From Perkinsus chesapeaki (Eukaryota > Perkinsozoa > Perkinsida > Perkinsidae), in NCBI GenBank assembly GCA_013115145.1, contig JAAPAO010000008.1, positions 1-64,000 of the forward strand: a stretch of 64,000 nucleotides of DNA. The letters run 5' to 3'. Of the stretch, positions 22,067 through 32,851 are shown in pieces. The notes beneath the pieces are model-generated. The model worked only from the letters and a program-made list of their open reading frames with translations. It searched no databases and was not told the origin of the DNA. A program made the translations under genes and the position numbers. Positions within the stretch are counted from its first letter, which is position 1. Each line of letters starts with the position of its first letter.

Positions 22067-24058
22067 CTATGTGAAACGCACAACATCGCCTTTACAAATG
22101 ACGGTAGGCTGGGCGTTGGTATCTAAGAATCTAGGAACGCCATAAACGCCCATGAAGACTTTGTTTTTGTGCTTAGTAAGGACTGCATGGTGACGCGGAT
22201 GGCAGGAGGACGCTATTGCAGAGCCTGAGGGGCAGATCGAGTGGACGGACAGCAGCAAGTTTTGGATAGCGATTAACGACGACACTGTGACACAATATCA
22301 ACACCAACTCTTCTAGTGCGGATTTCGTAGGGCAAGCGGCAGCCATATCAACCTTACCGAGAGTACTGAGCGATGCAAAAATCTACCAGAACTGTGTGAA
22401 ATCCCTCGAAAAATTCACCCGAGAAGCAAATTTTTCCGAAAGTGGCATACCTCGCCGAAACGCATTCAAAGTTGGCGTGGGCTCTCGAGTCAAGGTATCC
22501 ATAACACCACAGTCGGGATCGACGGAAGGTATGGTGCACCGGGTACACAGACGGGCTGAAGTGAGATAACCGGGGATTAGCTGCGAGGATCTACCGAGAT
22601 CGAGCCAACAAGTCGAGTTTGCTTCAAAAGTGAGCGTAGAGAACTGGTCCTCGGTATGCGGGCAGCACCTGGGGCATTGAATAGCTGCGCTGCCACCGAG
22701 GACGATGATAGGTTCACCCGTCCAGTAGGATGTTGGGCCTGAATCGTCGGTAGTCCATTGGTCGACCTACACTAACGGGGACTCGAGAGATGAGGGAGGC
22801 TGCTGATGCCCGAGAGAGGACAAGTACAGGAAATCCATCTAAAGGAAGGCTAGGCTGGGAACTGGTGACACGAGGAGCCCACCTTGGTAGTCAAGGCCTT
22901 CGATCTGGGTGGCTCCTTCCTTGGCTGGTGGGCATCTACACGGCGAGTGAAGAGTGTGATGGATGCTAGCTGACGTACCTTAGGAACTCGTTGTCGTTCA
23001 TGGACTTCACAAGGCGCGCTCCTGGCACTTGGAGATATTTGCCCAGCCAATCGGCAACGGCGTCGCCCTGACAGAAGAGTTGGAATATCTCTTGGGCTGA
23101 ACAATTCCCTCACCCAAGCGCATAAAAAGTCACTCTAGTGCTGGAAGGAGAAAACACAATCGGAATTTCGGCGACATTTCTTCTAAGTCACTCCTGAGTA
23201 AAATGTGCAACCGACTATTTATTTTTCGGCACGCTGTGATAGGTGAACTACTAAATCCTTATAGAACGCCGGACGAGCCAGCCTTGGCAGTATAGTGCGG
23301 TCCAGGGGATGCGAAGGGCAACTTCACCGACGCACAGATGATGGTCACAGCCCTGTGGTACTACGGCCCACTGATACAAGAACTTAGCATCTCACGGAGC
23401 GCAGCAGAGCATCCTCCGCTTCGACATATAGTTGAAGGTAGCCTTTGCAGGGATCACCTGGTCGATGCCCTTGACCTCATCACTCCAGATCTTGAAACTT
23501 ATCTCTTTGCCGCAGCTCGACAAAGGAACATGAATGGTCGAATGAGGGGACTGTCCATTAACCTCTCTAAAGCTGAGGGACATACCTGATAGGCATGCTT
23601 TGCGGATCTAGGGAGGAGAGGGATCAGAGCACCGTCACGGGTCGGTAGACTCGGGTAGATCTGGCTCATACGTGGCACGGAACGCTGAGTGAGTACTCGA
23701 TAGTCTCCAATGATCCTGATATATGTAATGATATAATATATTATAATACACCATACTCTTTATCTTTATCATTAGATGGCACAACAATACAATATATTCT
23801 ATCATATTTTAAACCCTTCCTTGTTAACTCACAACTATCAACATTAATACCAGCTGCTGACTTTACTGGATATCTACAATACACCCTATATCACCTGAAT
23901 AGAACAGGTCATACTCACACTATAAGCTTATCGATCCTTGCAAGTCTCTCCTCCTCTACCGCTCTCCTTCTATGTTTTCTACCACGGTAGTATACTGCAC
24001 AAATAGACCCTGCAACTGTCACTGCTGCTAAGCCTAGCGCAACAGGTCTTGGTATCAT
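22067..24058 (-). CDS. mARC-like MOSC-domain protein, copy B
   Basis: Paralogue of the gene at 19158-20631, same strand, head to tail. Exon 1 (23921-24058, 46 residues) starts MIPRPVALGLAAVTVAGSIC, an N-terminal anchor different from copy A, then shares the identical ERLARIDKLI end. Exon 2 opens after CTAG with IRKACLSGMSLSFREVNG. Further exons give DWLGKYLQVPGARLVKSMND (about 22990-23070), a SRVPVSVGRPMDYRRFR-like stretch, CTRCTIPSVDPDCGVMD (about 22490-22560) and a C-terminal KNKVFMGVYGVPRF...CKGDVVRFT, stop at 22067. The conserved Cys of mARC proteins is kept. Expected role: Mo-cofactor-dependent reduction of N-hydroxylated compounds with cytochrome b5 partners; activity is inferred only. 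Confidence 0.82.
23682..23963. repeat. 282-bp duplicated block, copy 2
   Basis: Identical to 20240-20521. It spans the 3' end of exon 1 and most of intron 1 of mARC copy B, at the same position in the gene as copy 1. Confidence 0.95.
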
Positions 24059-24656
24059 GCCCTCAGCGCAGCTGCAAACGATCAACTATATGATGTGTAC
24101 TTTCTCTCCTCGCACAAACGTTGCTCGCTTCACTTACGGAAGGATACGCGCAAACTTCTATCGCTTTCTGTCTCGTTGAGATGTTCATGCTCCCCAGAAA
24201 TGACTAAACACAACCCTTAAAGTGCTCTGAACGAAAAGGTGTTATATAATATAACTGGTACGTAATCTACATCACTATTAAGTCCAATGATTATGATGAT
24301 AAGATCCGATCCACAGAAATGGAACCTCGTCATCAAATACGTTTGTAGTGTTAGTAGTAGCAGTAGTAGTAGTAAACAACGTGGTGGTATTCGCCTAGTA
24401 GAGACTGAAGTGTCCACTACTAGAACTATGATTCGCAGCAGCAGTAGCACTTATTAGACTTACTGCTGCTACGGTGAGGGGTTGCAGCAACAACAACAAT
24501 TACATCTAGGTGAGGGATAACGGTCAGACACGACAGGCTCATATCTGGCAAAAAGTTAAGACCGTTATTCGTCAAATCGATGTATGAGGCGGCACTTCCC
24601 TAGACACTGGGGATATAGCGATCATCACTGTACAGATCAGCAAGACTCTAGGCTGC
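24059..24656. other. Intergenic, triplet-repeat-rich
   Basis: Upstream of mARC copy B and downstream of the CCCH gene. Contains imperfect AGT/AGC and CAA runs (24350-24380, 24485-24500). No gene seen. Confidence 0.4.
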
Positions 24657-25898
24657 TTACGGCAAGGGGCCTGGACTTGGTCCTCTATTAGGGCTCGGCA
24701 TAGGTGGCAGAGTCTGACCAGGTAAGATACCTGGTGGAGCCAAGCTGAAGCTAGATAGTCTCCGCTTAGCTTCAAGGATGGTGGCGATTTGACTTAGTCT
24801 TCTGGAATTAACGTTGGAAGATTCATAAGGCTTCCATCCACTCATACCACGAGCGCGCGGCTCAGCAGCAGGAGTAGGAGGAGGTAGATCGGCCGGTCCA
24901 GTAAGGGGCGTTGCTTCAGCGGCGCTCGGTACGTTGAAGCTGCCCTCTTCGATAATGGCTTGTAGTTGTTGTAGTTGCTCATTGGTGATGGAGCTAATAG
25001 ACTTACGTGGTACAAATACCGGTGCTTCTGCATCAAATTTAGGAACAGGTACAGTGGGGAGGGCATTGGTCACACTGGGCGCGTTGGCCGGGGGATCATC
25101 GAGTAAGGCGGCTACCATATCTCGTCCACCAGTATAAGAACGTAACCTTAACGTGACTTCATCACCAGCGGTAAAGCCACTGCTTCCCGTAGTCTCATTA
25201 ATCTGTTCTAAAGTCTTTGCTATCTGCTCCAACAAATTAGCTTGCTCTAGGTAATCGTTCATGGCCATAGTGCTTCCCAATGACGCCTTTTGCGTTGCCG
25301 CCAAGGAGGCTGCGGTAGCCATAAGATCTGGATCATCATTCGCCACAGCTGCCTCCGCCAAACGGTTGGTAGTAGATGCGGTAAGAATTGCATCAGTACC
25401 AGCAGCAGTAGGAACCCTCGTACGAAGCTCGTGGGCACCATGGGCATGTCGGCACTTTGAACCCGCGTTACAGGAACCGTTCATCCAAAAACGGCAAAGG
25501 GAAGTCTTGTAAACGTCAGCCGTCGCTCTAAGCTCGTCTCTGCTATGAGCATAGGCACAATCAGCGCCATTAGGGCACTGGCCTTTACGATACAGTTGGC
25601 ACATCTTGGTCTTACGGAGATCAGGGGCCTGCCTTAGCTCGCTCCAGTCGTGCGCATATCCACAATCAGACCCGTGTTTGCATTGTCCACGGAGATAAAA
25701 TTTACACATCCTCGTCTTGCTGAACACTTCACGGTTACGTCCACCAGCCTTTCCCTCTTGGCTGGACGGAGTTCGTGATTCAGGAGAGCTTGGAGCCGAT
25801 GATAGTCCCTCATCAGAATGATTGTAATTGATGCCAGCTCCAGCATGACCCCCCAGACCTGGTAGCTTAGTCTGCAATTTAGATGGTTGTACAGGCAT
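24657..25898 (-). CDS. Triple CCCH zinc-finger protein with conserved C-terminal module
   Basis: Three consecutive C3H1 fingers: TRMCKFYLRGQCKHGSDCGY, TKMCQLYRKGQCPNGADCAY and TSLCRFWMNGSCNAGSKCRH, each with the C-x8-C-x5-C-x3-H spacing typical of RNA-binding CCCH proteins. The rest carries a conserved segment shared with the gene at 40794-42328: DYLEQANLLEQIAKTLEQIN, FTAGDEVTLRLRSYTGGRDM and, near the C-terminus, GWKPYESSNV followed by LSQIATILEAKRRLSSFS. The first in-frame ATG (MPVQPSKLQTKLPG, 25898) was chosen; a splice-acceptor-like TTTCAG upstream (about 25922) suggests an earlier exon may exist. Probable role: post-transcriptional regulator of mRNA; targets unknown. No intron in the annotated part. 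Confidence 0.88.
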   Translation of the reverse strand: MPVQPSKLQTKLPGLGGHAGAGINYNHSDEGLSSAPSSPESRTPSSQEGKAGGRNREVFSKTRMCKFYLRGQCKHGSDCGYAHDWSELRQAPDLRKTKMCQLYRKGQCPNGADCAYAHSRDELRATADVYKTSLCRFWMNGSCNAGSKCRHAHGAHELRTRVPTAAGTDAILTASTTNRLAEAAVANDDPDLMATAASLAATQKASLGSTMAMNDYLEQANLLEQIAKTLEQINETTGSSGFTAGDEVTLRLRSYTGGRDMVAALLDDPPANAPSVTNALPTVPVPKFDAEAPVFVPRKSISSITNEQLQQLQAIIEEGSFNVPSAAEATPLTGPADLPPPTPAAEPRARGMSGWKPYESSNVNSRRLSQIATILEAKRRLSSFSLAPPGILPGQTLPPMPSPNRGPSPGPLP

Positions 25899-26410
25899 AC
25901 AAATAACGTTTACTTTAACCTGAAACCTCAATAAGTACTCCAACCAAGCCGGCACCAAGGTTTTGCACGCGAAGTCCCGAGTGAGCTGAGAAGTTGTAAG
26001 ATCTCAAGATTGCAAGACTTCGTCTGTTCGAGCTTTGCTCATTAACCTCGCTGTACAGATGTCTACTTGGGAAAGAACTCTTCGGCCGTCGCCCTCTAAT
26101 AAGCATCTTTTATCTCGAGCTGCTGGTTTTCACGTGGCTGGCAGCAGAACGCCCCTTCCTGAGTAAGGCACACAATGTGTAGACAGGCTGAGGCCGCGCT
26201 TAGTGAAAACTATTCCCCACGATGCAGTCTCGGCGTTTTCGGTTCGGTGATATTTCGATGAAATACTTGCTTCATGATAAATCCGTTTGCGGATTTTTGT
26301 ATGGTCCATCGGGAGTGTTCTCTGCCACACGAAATTGCTTCAGCGAAGTGTCAACTGGAAGCTCAAAATCGCAGATCTTCCTGTGAATACAGTGCCGTCT
26401 GATCTACAGT
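25899..26410. other. Intergenic region upstream of the CCCH gene
   Basis: May hold a 5' exon or the promoter of the minus-strand CCCH gene and of the divergent plus-strand gene. No RNA gene or repeat recognised. Confidence 0.35.
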
Positions 26411-27590
26411 GTGAAATTGACGCAATACTACCGACAGAGATTCAATAGCGATCCACACTGTGATAGATACGATTCGCTTACTGACCATAACCTCCAACAC
26501 TTCTGGAGCTCTCCGACTACCAGAGCCCATCTACACGACATGGGGTTCATTGCTGATGATGGAAGCCTTATATCGTTGGATCAGTACGGCTGATGTCTAT
26601 CTGAGGTTTGGTAGAGATATATCAGGTACCGTAGGAAGCTGCATGTTATTGAAGGTGACATGATGAGAGCAGAGCAATTGAAGGAACGTAGAGCTTGTCG
26701 TGAGGAACAACTTCAAGCTGATCATGTAAGTCGATAGCCGCATTTACGACGCAGTATTTAGCTTTTCGTGAACAAGACATACACTAGGTGTCACTGTCCT
26801 TCCGAATGTGAAGGATAGTATCAATTTGCAAACAATAACTGCAGATGATGCATCAGCGGAGCAGTGACCGCAACTCATCCTCGCGTAGTAGACTACAACG
26901 TTCGCGGTGTCGTCTTGTCGTAGACGCGCGCTGCGCGCTTCGATCTAGTTCACCTCGTAAACATCACTTTTATTAATTTTACATGCTTTAGATCGCGTGG
27001 CAGAAGATACAAATGGCCAAGGATAAGCGAGCCGAGGAAATTCGTGAGCGCAAGGCGGAGATAAGTGGGTGCTGTCAGTAGTACCCACTGGCATGCCTTG
27101 GCGTTTCAGTGGAGGCTCGAGAGGCTGCCAGACGAAAGAGGGAGGGTATTCCACGACCTTAGAGGACCAAAGGGCTTTAGCCGAGTATCCATTACGCATG
27201 AACCTCTTATCATATTACTGAGTCACTGTGACGTAGCATTTAGAAGTTAGGACTGCGTCGTGTTCTATCACTTGTGGGAGGGGGGTGCAGGACAGGCGGC
27301 AAGCTTGTCCGTATCATTACATTTACACCGCCCTTATCGAACGGGGAATACCCAGTAGAGTTCCGACCCCCGTTTCCCTACTGCTAAAGTCTGTCGTCGA
27401 GAGGCCAGCTTCTGGCTACATTCTATTGGTATCATTGAGGAACTTACGGGAAATATTAGATAAAGGCGGGAGGAATTGTACTCATTTGTCGTAAGCCAAT
27501 ATTCATAGTACTCTGCAAAAATGCAGAAAAGATGCTTCGAACGTTGTAGGGAACGAAGAGCTCGGGAGCATCTCAAGCATCGGTTAGTCT
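26411..27590 (+). CDS. Small charged coiled-coil protein, unknown (borders approximate)
   Basis: Plus-strand pieces join into one E/R/K-rich protein: an opening exon with LQHFWSSPTTRAHLHDMGFI and ADDGSLISLDQYG (26500-26590), then RRKLHVIEGDMMRAEQLKER ending near 26728 at a GTAAGT donor, then KIQMAKDKRAEEIRERKAE (about 27005-27063), VEAREAARRKREG, and MQKRCFERCRERRAREHLKH (27521-27582). Short introns with GT...AG ends fit between these. The style resembles small axonemal coiled-coil proteins, but no family was identified and the start codon was not found (26411 is only the left edge of the open frame). Confidence 0.4.
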
Positions 27591-27803
27591 TTCAAAGGTG
27601 CGTAATCTTTGTATCCATCAAAAACTTTTTGGTTTCCGATAATAGTGATAAAAGATCACGTTATGTGTTTTGCTTGTAACTGCACTTTCGAAAATCAGCA
27701 GCGACATTCTACATTCCGATTTATACGACACCGTGCTTGATTGCGAAGCGGGCGAAACACCATTGCAACATTATATCTTGTCGGTGGCAGTTGTCTCGTT
27801 ATT

Positions 27804-28952
27804 ATGATCCTTTCGAAAACAATATTGCCAATAATACTGCCATCTATTGCAGGCTTATCTATAACACTCCCTTTTATCGACGGGGCAGTAACCTTCGTTA
27901 TTGACGGCAACCAGAGGACGAGCTTCAGAATCGATACCGGTAGCGCACGGTTCTTTGCTTTTTATGGACCCGAGTACGAAAAGCAGAAGGGCGCGGGAAG
28001 CTGCGCGAAAATTAAAGCTTGTTACTTCTGCACCGTTGCTAATCCTTGTGATGACATATTCCAACGTGAGCAATGGCACGTTGCTTTCGGAGACTTTACC
28101 GCGTACACTTATGTGAGGCACACTGTGTCTGCTACTGTTGGTGGAATCTTGATTCCCGACATCGAGATGGGACTGGCCATCAGCGCTTCTCATGGATTCG
28201 ACAATGACCCATTCTCTGCCGGCCTACTGGGGTTATTGAAAGGTCGGACAGGTATCCCAGAGACATTCTTAGATCAGCTGCTGAGCCGAAACCTAATCTC
28301 GAGTCACTCTTACTGGGTTCATACTACCGGAAACATACAGTCCTTCGCCGGTAGTATCACACTGGGGGGCATCCCAAAAGCTGAGATGAAAGCCTCTAGG
28401 GTTGTGCATATGAGCAGAGATCTGGTATACTTTTCACGAACGATTTCTATCCCGCTTTGGCCGGTGCGACTAATCAGTCAGAAAGGGCATTTGCTCACTC
28501 GGCAATGGATGACATTAACCGGGAGACAGCAAGATGGCCCTTTACCCGCTATCCTCGACACCGGCTGTAAAGGTATATTTATGTCTGATCCGGACTTCAA
28601 TGAATTCTTCCGTGTCGCCAAAAAACATCTATTCGACATCCCGGGGTCCAGTGATTACTATATTAAAGAGGGAGACCTTCATAATTTACCGACCCTTGTC
28701 TATCAGATTGGCGAATCTCCCAATCAGATGGATATCCGGATCAAACCAAAGCATTACGTTCGTTATTGCGGGAAAGATGGCTACTGCTTGCTGCTAGTCA
28801 CTTCTACTAATAAGACTGACCAATATGATCTTGGCGAGCCTTTATTTTACGCATATGATGTCGGATTTCAGTTCTCGGGCAAACACCCGGCTGTGTATTT
28901 CAGAAGAAACGATGCTGAATATGCTACACTGGGCGAATTCGATTCCACCTAG
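27804..28952 (+). CDS. Pepsin-family (A1) aspartic protease, intronless, secreted
   Basis: Single-exon protein of 382 residues from the ATG at 27804, which opens a hydrophobic signal segment MILSKTILPIILPSIAG. Catalytic motifs are SFRIDTGSARFFAF (Asp near residue 44) and AILDTGCKGIFMSD (near residue 251); both Asp are kept, while the residue after the second Gly is Cys in place of the usual Ser/Thr. The flap region and the GLLGLLKG and GSITLGGIP blocks match the A1 fold. Frames further upstream have no ATG, which supports this start. Paralogous in layout to 12385-13593, although sequence is far apart. Likely secreted or endomembrane; substrate unknown. Confidence 0.83.
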   Translation: MILSKTILPIILPSIAGLSITLPFIDGAVTFVIDGNQRTSFRIDTGSARFFAFYGPEYEKQKGAGSCAKIKACYFCTVANPCDDIFQREQWHVAFGDFTAYTYVRHTVSATVGGILIPDIEMGLAISASHGFDNDPFSAGLLGLLKGRTGIPETFLDQLLSRNLISSHSYWVHTTGNIQSFAGSITLGGIPKAEMKASRVVHMSRDLVYFSRTISIPLWPVRLISQKGHLLTRQWMTLTGRQQDGPLPAILDTGCKGIFMSDPDFNEFFRVAKKHLFDIPGSSDYYIKEGDLHNLPTLVYQIGESPNQMDIRIKPKHYVRYCGKDGYCLLLVTSTNKTDQYDLGEPLFYAYDVGFQFSGKHPAVYFRRNDAEYATLGEFDST

Positions 28953-29307
28953 AAGTAGTCCTCAGTGCTGTGAACCAAGAGACCCGAAGCAACTGGGCCG
29001 GCAGCAGTACAGTGTGACCCCCCCTCTGTTTGCCGATTTAAAAAATGTGCTGTACGTGGCTATCACATGGTGTTAATATGCTCGCTATTGTAAAACTACA
29101 GACTTGTGTTCTATTTTGTTTACATTGGCGTATCTTTTAAAGCCATCCTCGAGTATGGTGGTTCTTTTGACCGTAGCGTGTAGGAAATGCAAGATTGCAA
29201 GACACCAAGTTAGTCCTTCTCGCGGCCGACTTGGCCTTCCTTAGCGTTCCGTTGGCTGCTGTTTTTCGTTGAAAATGAAGTTGGTTAGTTTCTCCGTTTG
29301 CGCTATA
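28953..29307. other. Intergenic region upstream of eIF4B
   Basis: No coding sequence, RNA gene or repeat recognised. Confidence 0.4.
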
Positions 29308-30875
29308 ATGGCATCCCCTGTAATGAAATCTACAACCAATTGGGCTGATGAATCGGCCGACCTTTCTCCTGACTGGTCCCCATCTGCGGCCCCAGTAATA
29401 CCGTTACGTAATGCAAGTGAAGGAGCCTTCCTATTTTAGGCCATTCCTGGCGATGATCATTTCACGTTGGAAGCCTCTGCCGTTGAATCTCATCAGGCCC
29501 CTCAGGAGGAGCATTTGCCCACCGGAATGGGTGCACCTCAGACCTTCTGTGTGTAAGTTGTGGACGGCGACGGCGGTGGCGCTGTTGTAGGGTTACATCA
29601 TGCTTTACAGTTACGTTGGCGGCTTGCCATACAGTGCCACCGAGGATGAACTAGGATTCTTCTTCCTAGATAATAACGTCACCCCTATCGGCGTTAGAAT
29701 CATTAACGATCGTGAAACCGGCAAGTCTAAGGGATTCGGGTAGGGCCGAGGAAGAGGAGGAGGGGGCTTGGAATGAATCTCAAATGAGAATTTAGTTACC
29801 TCGACTTCGAAACTGAGGCAGATTACGAAGCCGCCCTCTCCATGAGTGGCGCTACCTTCGGTGGCAGGACCATCAGAGTGTCCGCTGAGGAGCATCGCAG
29901 GGAGCCTCGCAGGCGGTCTCGGTAATGCAAGGAAAGCGTCCATCGCCGTATTTGTGCATTCTAGTGAGCCGCGTGGCCCTCGTCGCGAGGATCGTGAGTA
30001 CCGCAGAGGTGGTGGACGTGACAGGTAGGACTACATCAGCTTGAGTTTGATCATTCCCTGGTTAGCTACCGAGAAAGTGACCGTTCTTTCCGTGAGGGTT
30101 TGGAGCGCAGCTCGACCGCCGAGGAGCCTGAGCACCATGAAAGGAAGAAGCTAGAGCTGAAGCCCAGATCTAGACCAATGGCGGTAGGTGGCAAACGGAG
30201 GGACTGGGATAACAGTGATGACGGCGTTGGTCAGGAGTTGCATGAAGATGCTGCTGGACGTCAAAGAGCTAGCATCTTTGGTAACGCCAAGCCCAGGGAT
30301 GAAGCTGAGTAGGCGGGGGATGGGAATAGCAGTGCGATTAGTGGGTATCAGATACCAGCGCCGAAGGGCCGAGAGAGAGGAACGCTTTGGAAACACAAGC
30401 AGTAATAATGGCGAGGCCAAGCAAGCGGAGACAAAACAACAGCGTAGCGTTGGAAGCACAAGAGCAGCGCCATCAGAGGCATCATCAGCGTAAGGAGGGT
30501 AGCTCGAGTGTGGTGGGAGCCTGGCGGCCTACTCGCAGGTCACCTCGCAAGGGTGGGTTGTCGAAGGGTAAAGGGGGCAAGGGTCGTCAGCCATCTGGTG
30601 ACTCTAAGTAGGGCCATGGTCCTTGATTGCTGTGAATAAGGGTGCATGGTTTAGGTCCAACTGGCGCGGCAAGGGGGGCAGGACCGCCTCACCGAAGGCA
30701 CCTGAGGTTGCCCATAAGGAGCCTCGTGTTCGCACTGTAGACACTGGCCCGAAGAAGTAATAGGGATTCGGCGTTGATATTGTTGTTCATTTGACCTCTG
30801 TTTAGGGTAAAGGGTGCCCTCGCCAACGCCTTCGCTGGTTTAAGCGATTCAGAGTCCGAATCAGACTCTGAGTAA
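29308..30875 (+). CDS. Translation initiation factor eIF4B-like
   Basis: eIF4B stimulates the eIF4A helicase during mRNA scanning in the cytoplasm. The start MASPVMKSTTNWADESADLS is at 29308. An RRM is split by introns: TAYVGGLPYSATEDELGFFF, VRIINDRETGKSKGFGY (to 29739) and LDFETEADYEAALSMSGATF (from about 29798), GRTIRVSAEEHR. It is followed by Arg-rich RRGGGRDR, then the eIF4B signature LELKPRSRPM and RASIFGNAKPRDEAE (30268-30312), a charged helical stretch REERFGNTSSNN, and a glycine/lysine tail. The last exon ends ANAFAGLSDSESESDSE, stop 30873-30875, as eIF4B proteins often end in an acidic tail. Around ten short introns. Family call is strong because RRM and the RASIFG block occur together. 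Confidence 0.85.
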
Positions 30876-31733
30876 AATAGCATGGTATTATCGTGAGCGG
30901 TTGAACATGGTAAGTCCCCTTTAGTAGTGGGAGGCAGCAGCAGCAGTGGAGCCTTTATCGACCCTTTCCCCCATCAGGTACTATGTCCTTGTTATGCTGG
31001 CAGGCTGACCCTTGCTTGGTCGTCCAGCTATAGGGTAGTACTCAAATCCGATGATGATGGTGCTTATGTGTTGATAGCTCTTCCTCTCTCACTTCACAGA
31101 TATTATCCTTCTACTTGCCGCCGCCATTCTATACCATCACCTGTACACGTGTCCCAAATATTCCTCAATTCCTCGAGGCTGTTAATCATCATCCTCATCT
31201 ACTGCCACTGCCATCTTTGGTATCTGCTGTATTATTCATATTGAGCTTGTACTGCTGTTCACCGCAAGCAAGGTAAGCGGGGAACAGCTAGAGGTGTCAG
31301 AAAACCAACTTGGCGGGGTATCCTTCTCCTGTTGCTGTTCTCATGAGCCTATCAGTCGTGTTATTAGTTGAGTAATGTCGTCTGCCTCAGGTTCTCACTG
31401 TTGTTGCTGCTGCCGCTGGTTGGTAGTATCTTTTACGGTGATTTTCCTAATGGAATGGTATTCAAGTATGTGGTTACCATCCAGCTGTTACCGAGCTGGT
31501 GCTGCTGTTGGAAATGCTGATGTTGGTGTCATATAATGATTCTCTTCGGGGTTGAGGAAAACGTCTACTGCTATTTGCGAGCCAAGAAGGTTGCCTTTAC
31601 TTCATCGTAATAATCGTTATCGACTATCTGTCATCTTGGTGGTGTTCGCTCGAAAGGCTGCCGCCATATGACACTCCTCCTGTTACCATAGCCTCATCAC
31701 TACTTACTGTTTCCTTCTCTATCACATACCCAT
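30876..31733. other. Intergenic or intronic stretch, no gene recognised
   Basis: An open frame at 30927-31244 is hydrophobic and probably not coding. CTG/TTG-rich imperfect repeats occur around 31390-31420 and 31495-31515. A 5' exon of the next gene could lie here. Confidence 0.3.
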
Positions 31734-32753
31734 ATGCTGTTTAGTTCATTAGTCAGAGACGAGAGCGGTATGGCGGTCCAAACAGTTGAAGAGTGTATGA
31801 ACTACTCACAAGACCATTTTATCGGACCGGGCACTTTCCCACGACCGCCGTCGGGCGGCTCTTCCTGGTCCTCGAAACAGAACGGCTTTTGGGACACTTT
31901 GGTGGGCAACGCCCCCACCGTAGGTAGTGCCCGTTGGTCCAGTAGCTTATAAACGTTTGAATAGGTGTATCAAGTGGCCGACTGCAAATACTAGGGGGGA
32001 GTATATCGGCTAATAATGCTATAGTAACCAGGATTGATATACAAATAGATCCATCACGGCAAAGGGGAGGAGGAGGGGATCTGCGAGTGGGAACATTTAC
32101 TGTTAAGCCAGCTGAAGGTACTACAACGACTGTGTTGCCGGCATCCATCCAACTTGGCAGGTATTTTTGAATCGGAAACGTGTCATCTGAGTAGCCCTCG
32201 GCCATCCCGTCTCGTCGGTTTCAACCCCTCCGGCTCGGTCGTCCAGACCTGTACAGTCTCTCCACCACTTTATCTGCCTCCAGGCCATCATGTAGGCATA
32301 TGGCTCACAGACAAGCAGGGAGTGCTGGCCATACCATACCAGAAGACCCTCGGCATTATGGATGATGAGGATGCTCAACAGGGACATTGGTCGTCTGTGT
32401 CGAGCCAGGATGTAGTACCGGGTCGAGCAATTAACGTTAAGAGGCACTTCAAGCGGAAGGGCTGCTGGCGAGCGTACCTTCAATCGGTGCAAAATGTCCA
32501 GCGAGAAGGGAACGGGGCTACGCGGCGAAGTAGCCAAGAGAAGAAACGGTCGTACGATGAGTACATGAATAACGGCAAGCGTCGAGAGACCATCGTCAAG
32601 AACCATGTGGAGTCCACGGCCACCGCTGCACCTATTCTGGAGGAACTGCAGTGTCAGGATGATGTCGAAAGGGAAAGACGTAGTGTGGAGGTTAAATGGG
32701 GCCCGAGGATGGCGCCTGAAGTGCGGTGTGATGATATTACTACTGAACTGTAA
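31734..32753 (+). CDS. Unknown protein, beta-rich N-terminal half and basic C-terminal half
   Basis: Not recognised. From the ATG at 31734: YSQDHFIGPGTFPRPPSGGS and KQNGFWDTLVGNAPTV, then an exon (about 31964-32160) with LQILGGSISANNAIVTRIDI and LRVGTFTVKPAEGTTTTVLP, then after an intron ending CTCCAG (about 32282) GHHVGIWLTDKQGVLAIPYQ. The C-terminal half is charged: NVKRHFKRKGCWRAYLQSVQ and EKKRSYDEYMNNGKRRETI, stop at 32751-32753. Alternating hydrophobic residues in the first half suggest a beta-sandwich. Three or more exons. Real gene likely; exon borders and function unknown. Confidence 0.5.
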
Positions 32754-32851
32754 ATAATGATTGCCTATACGTTTGCCTTATATACTCCTTGCATCATCAC
32801 CACCATCATCGTTTCTGTTATATCATCTCTTGCTTTGTAACATCGACGGGG

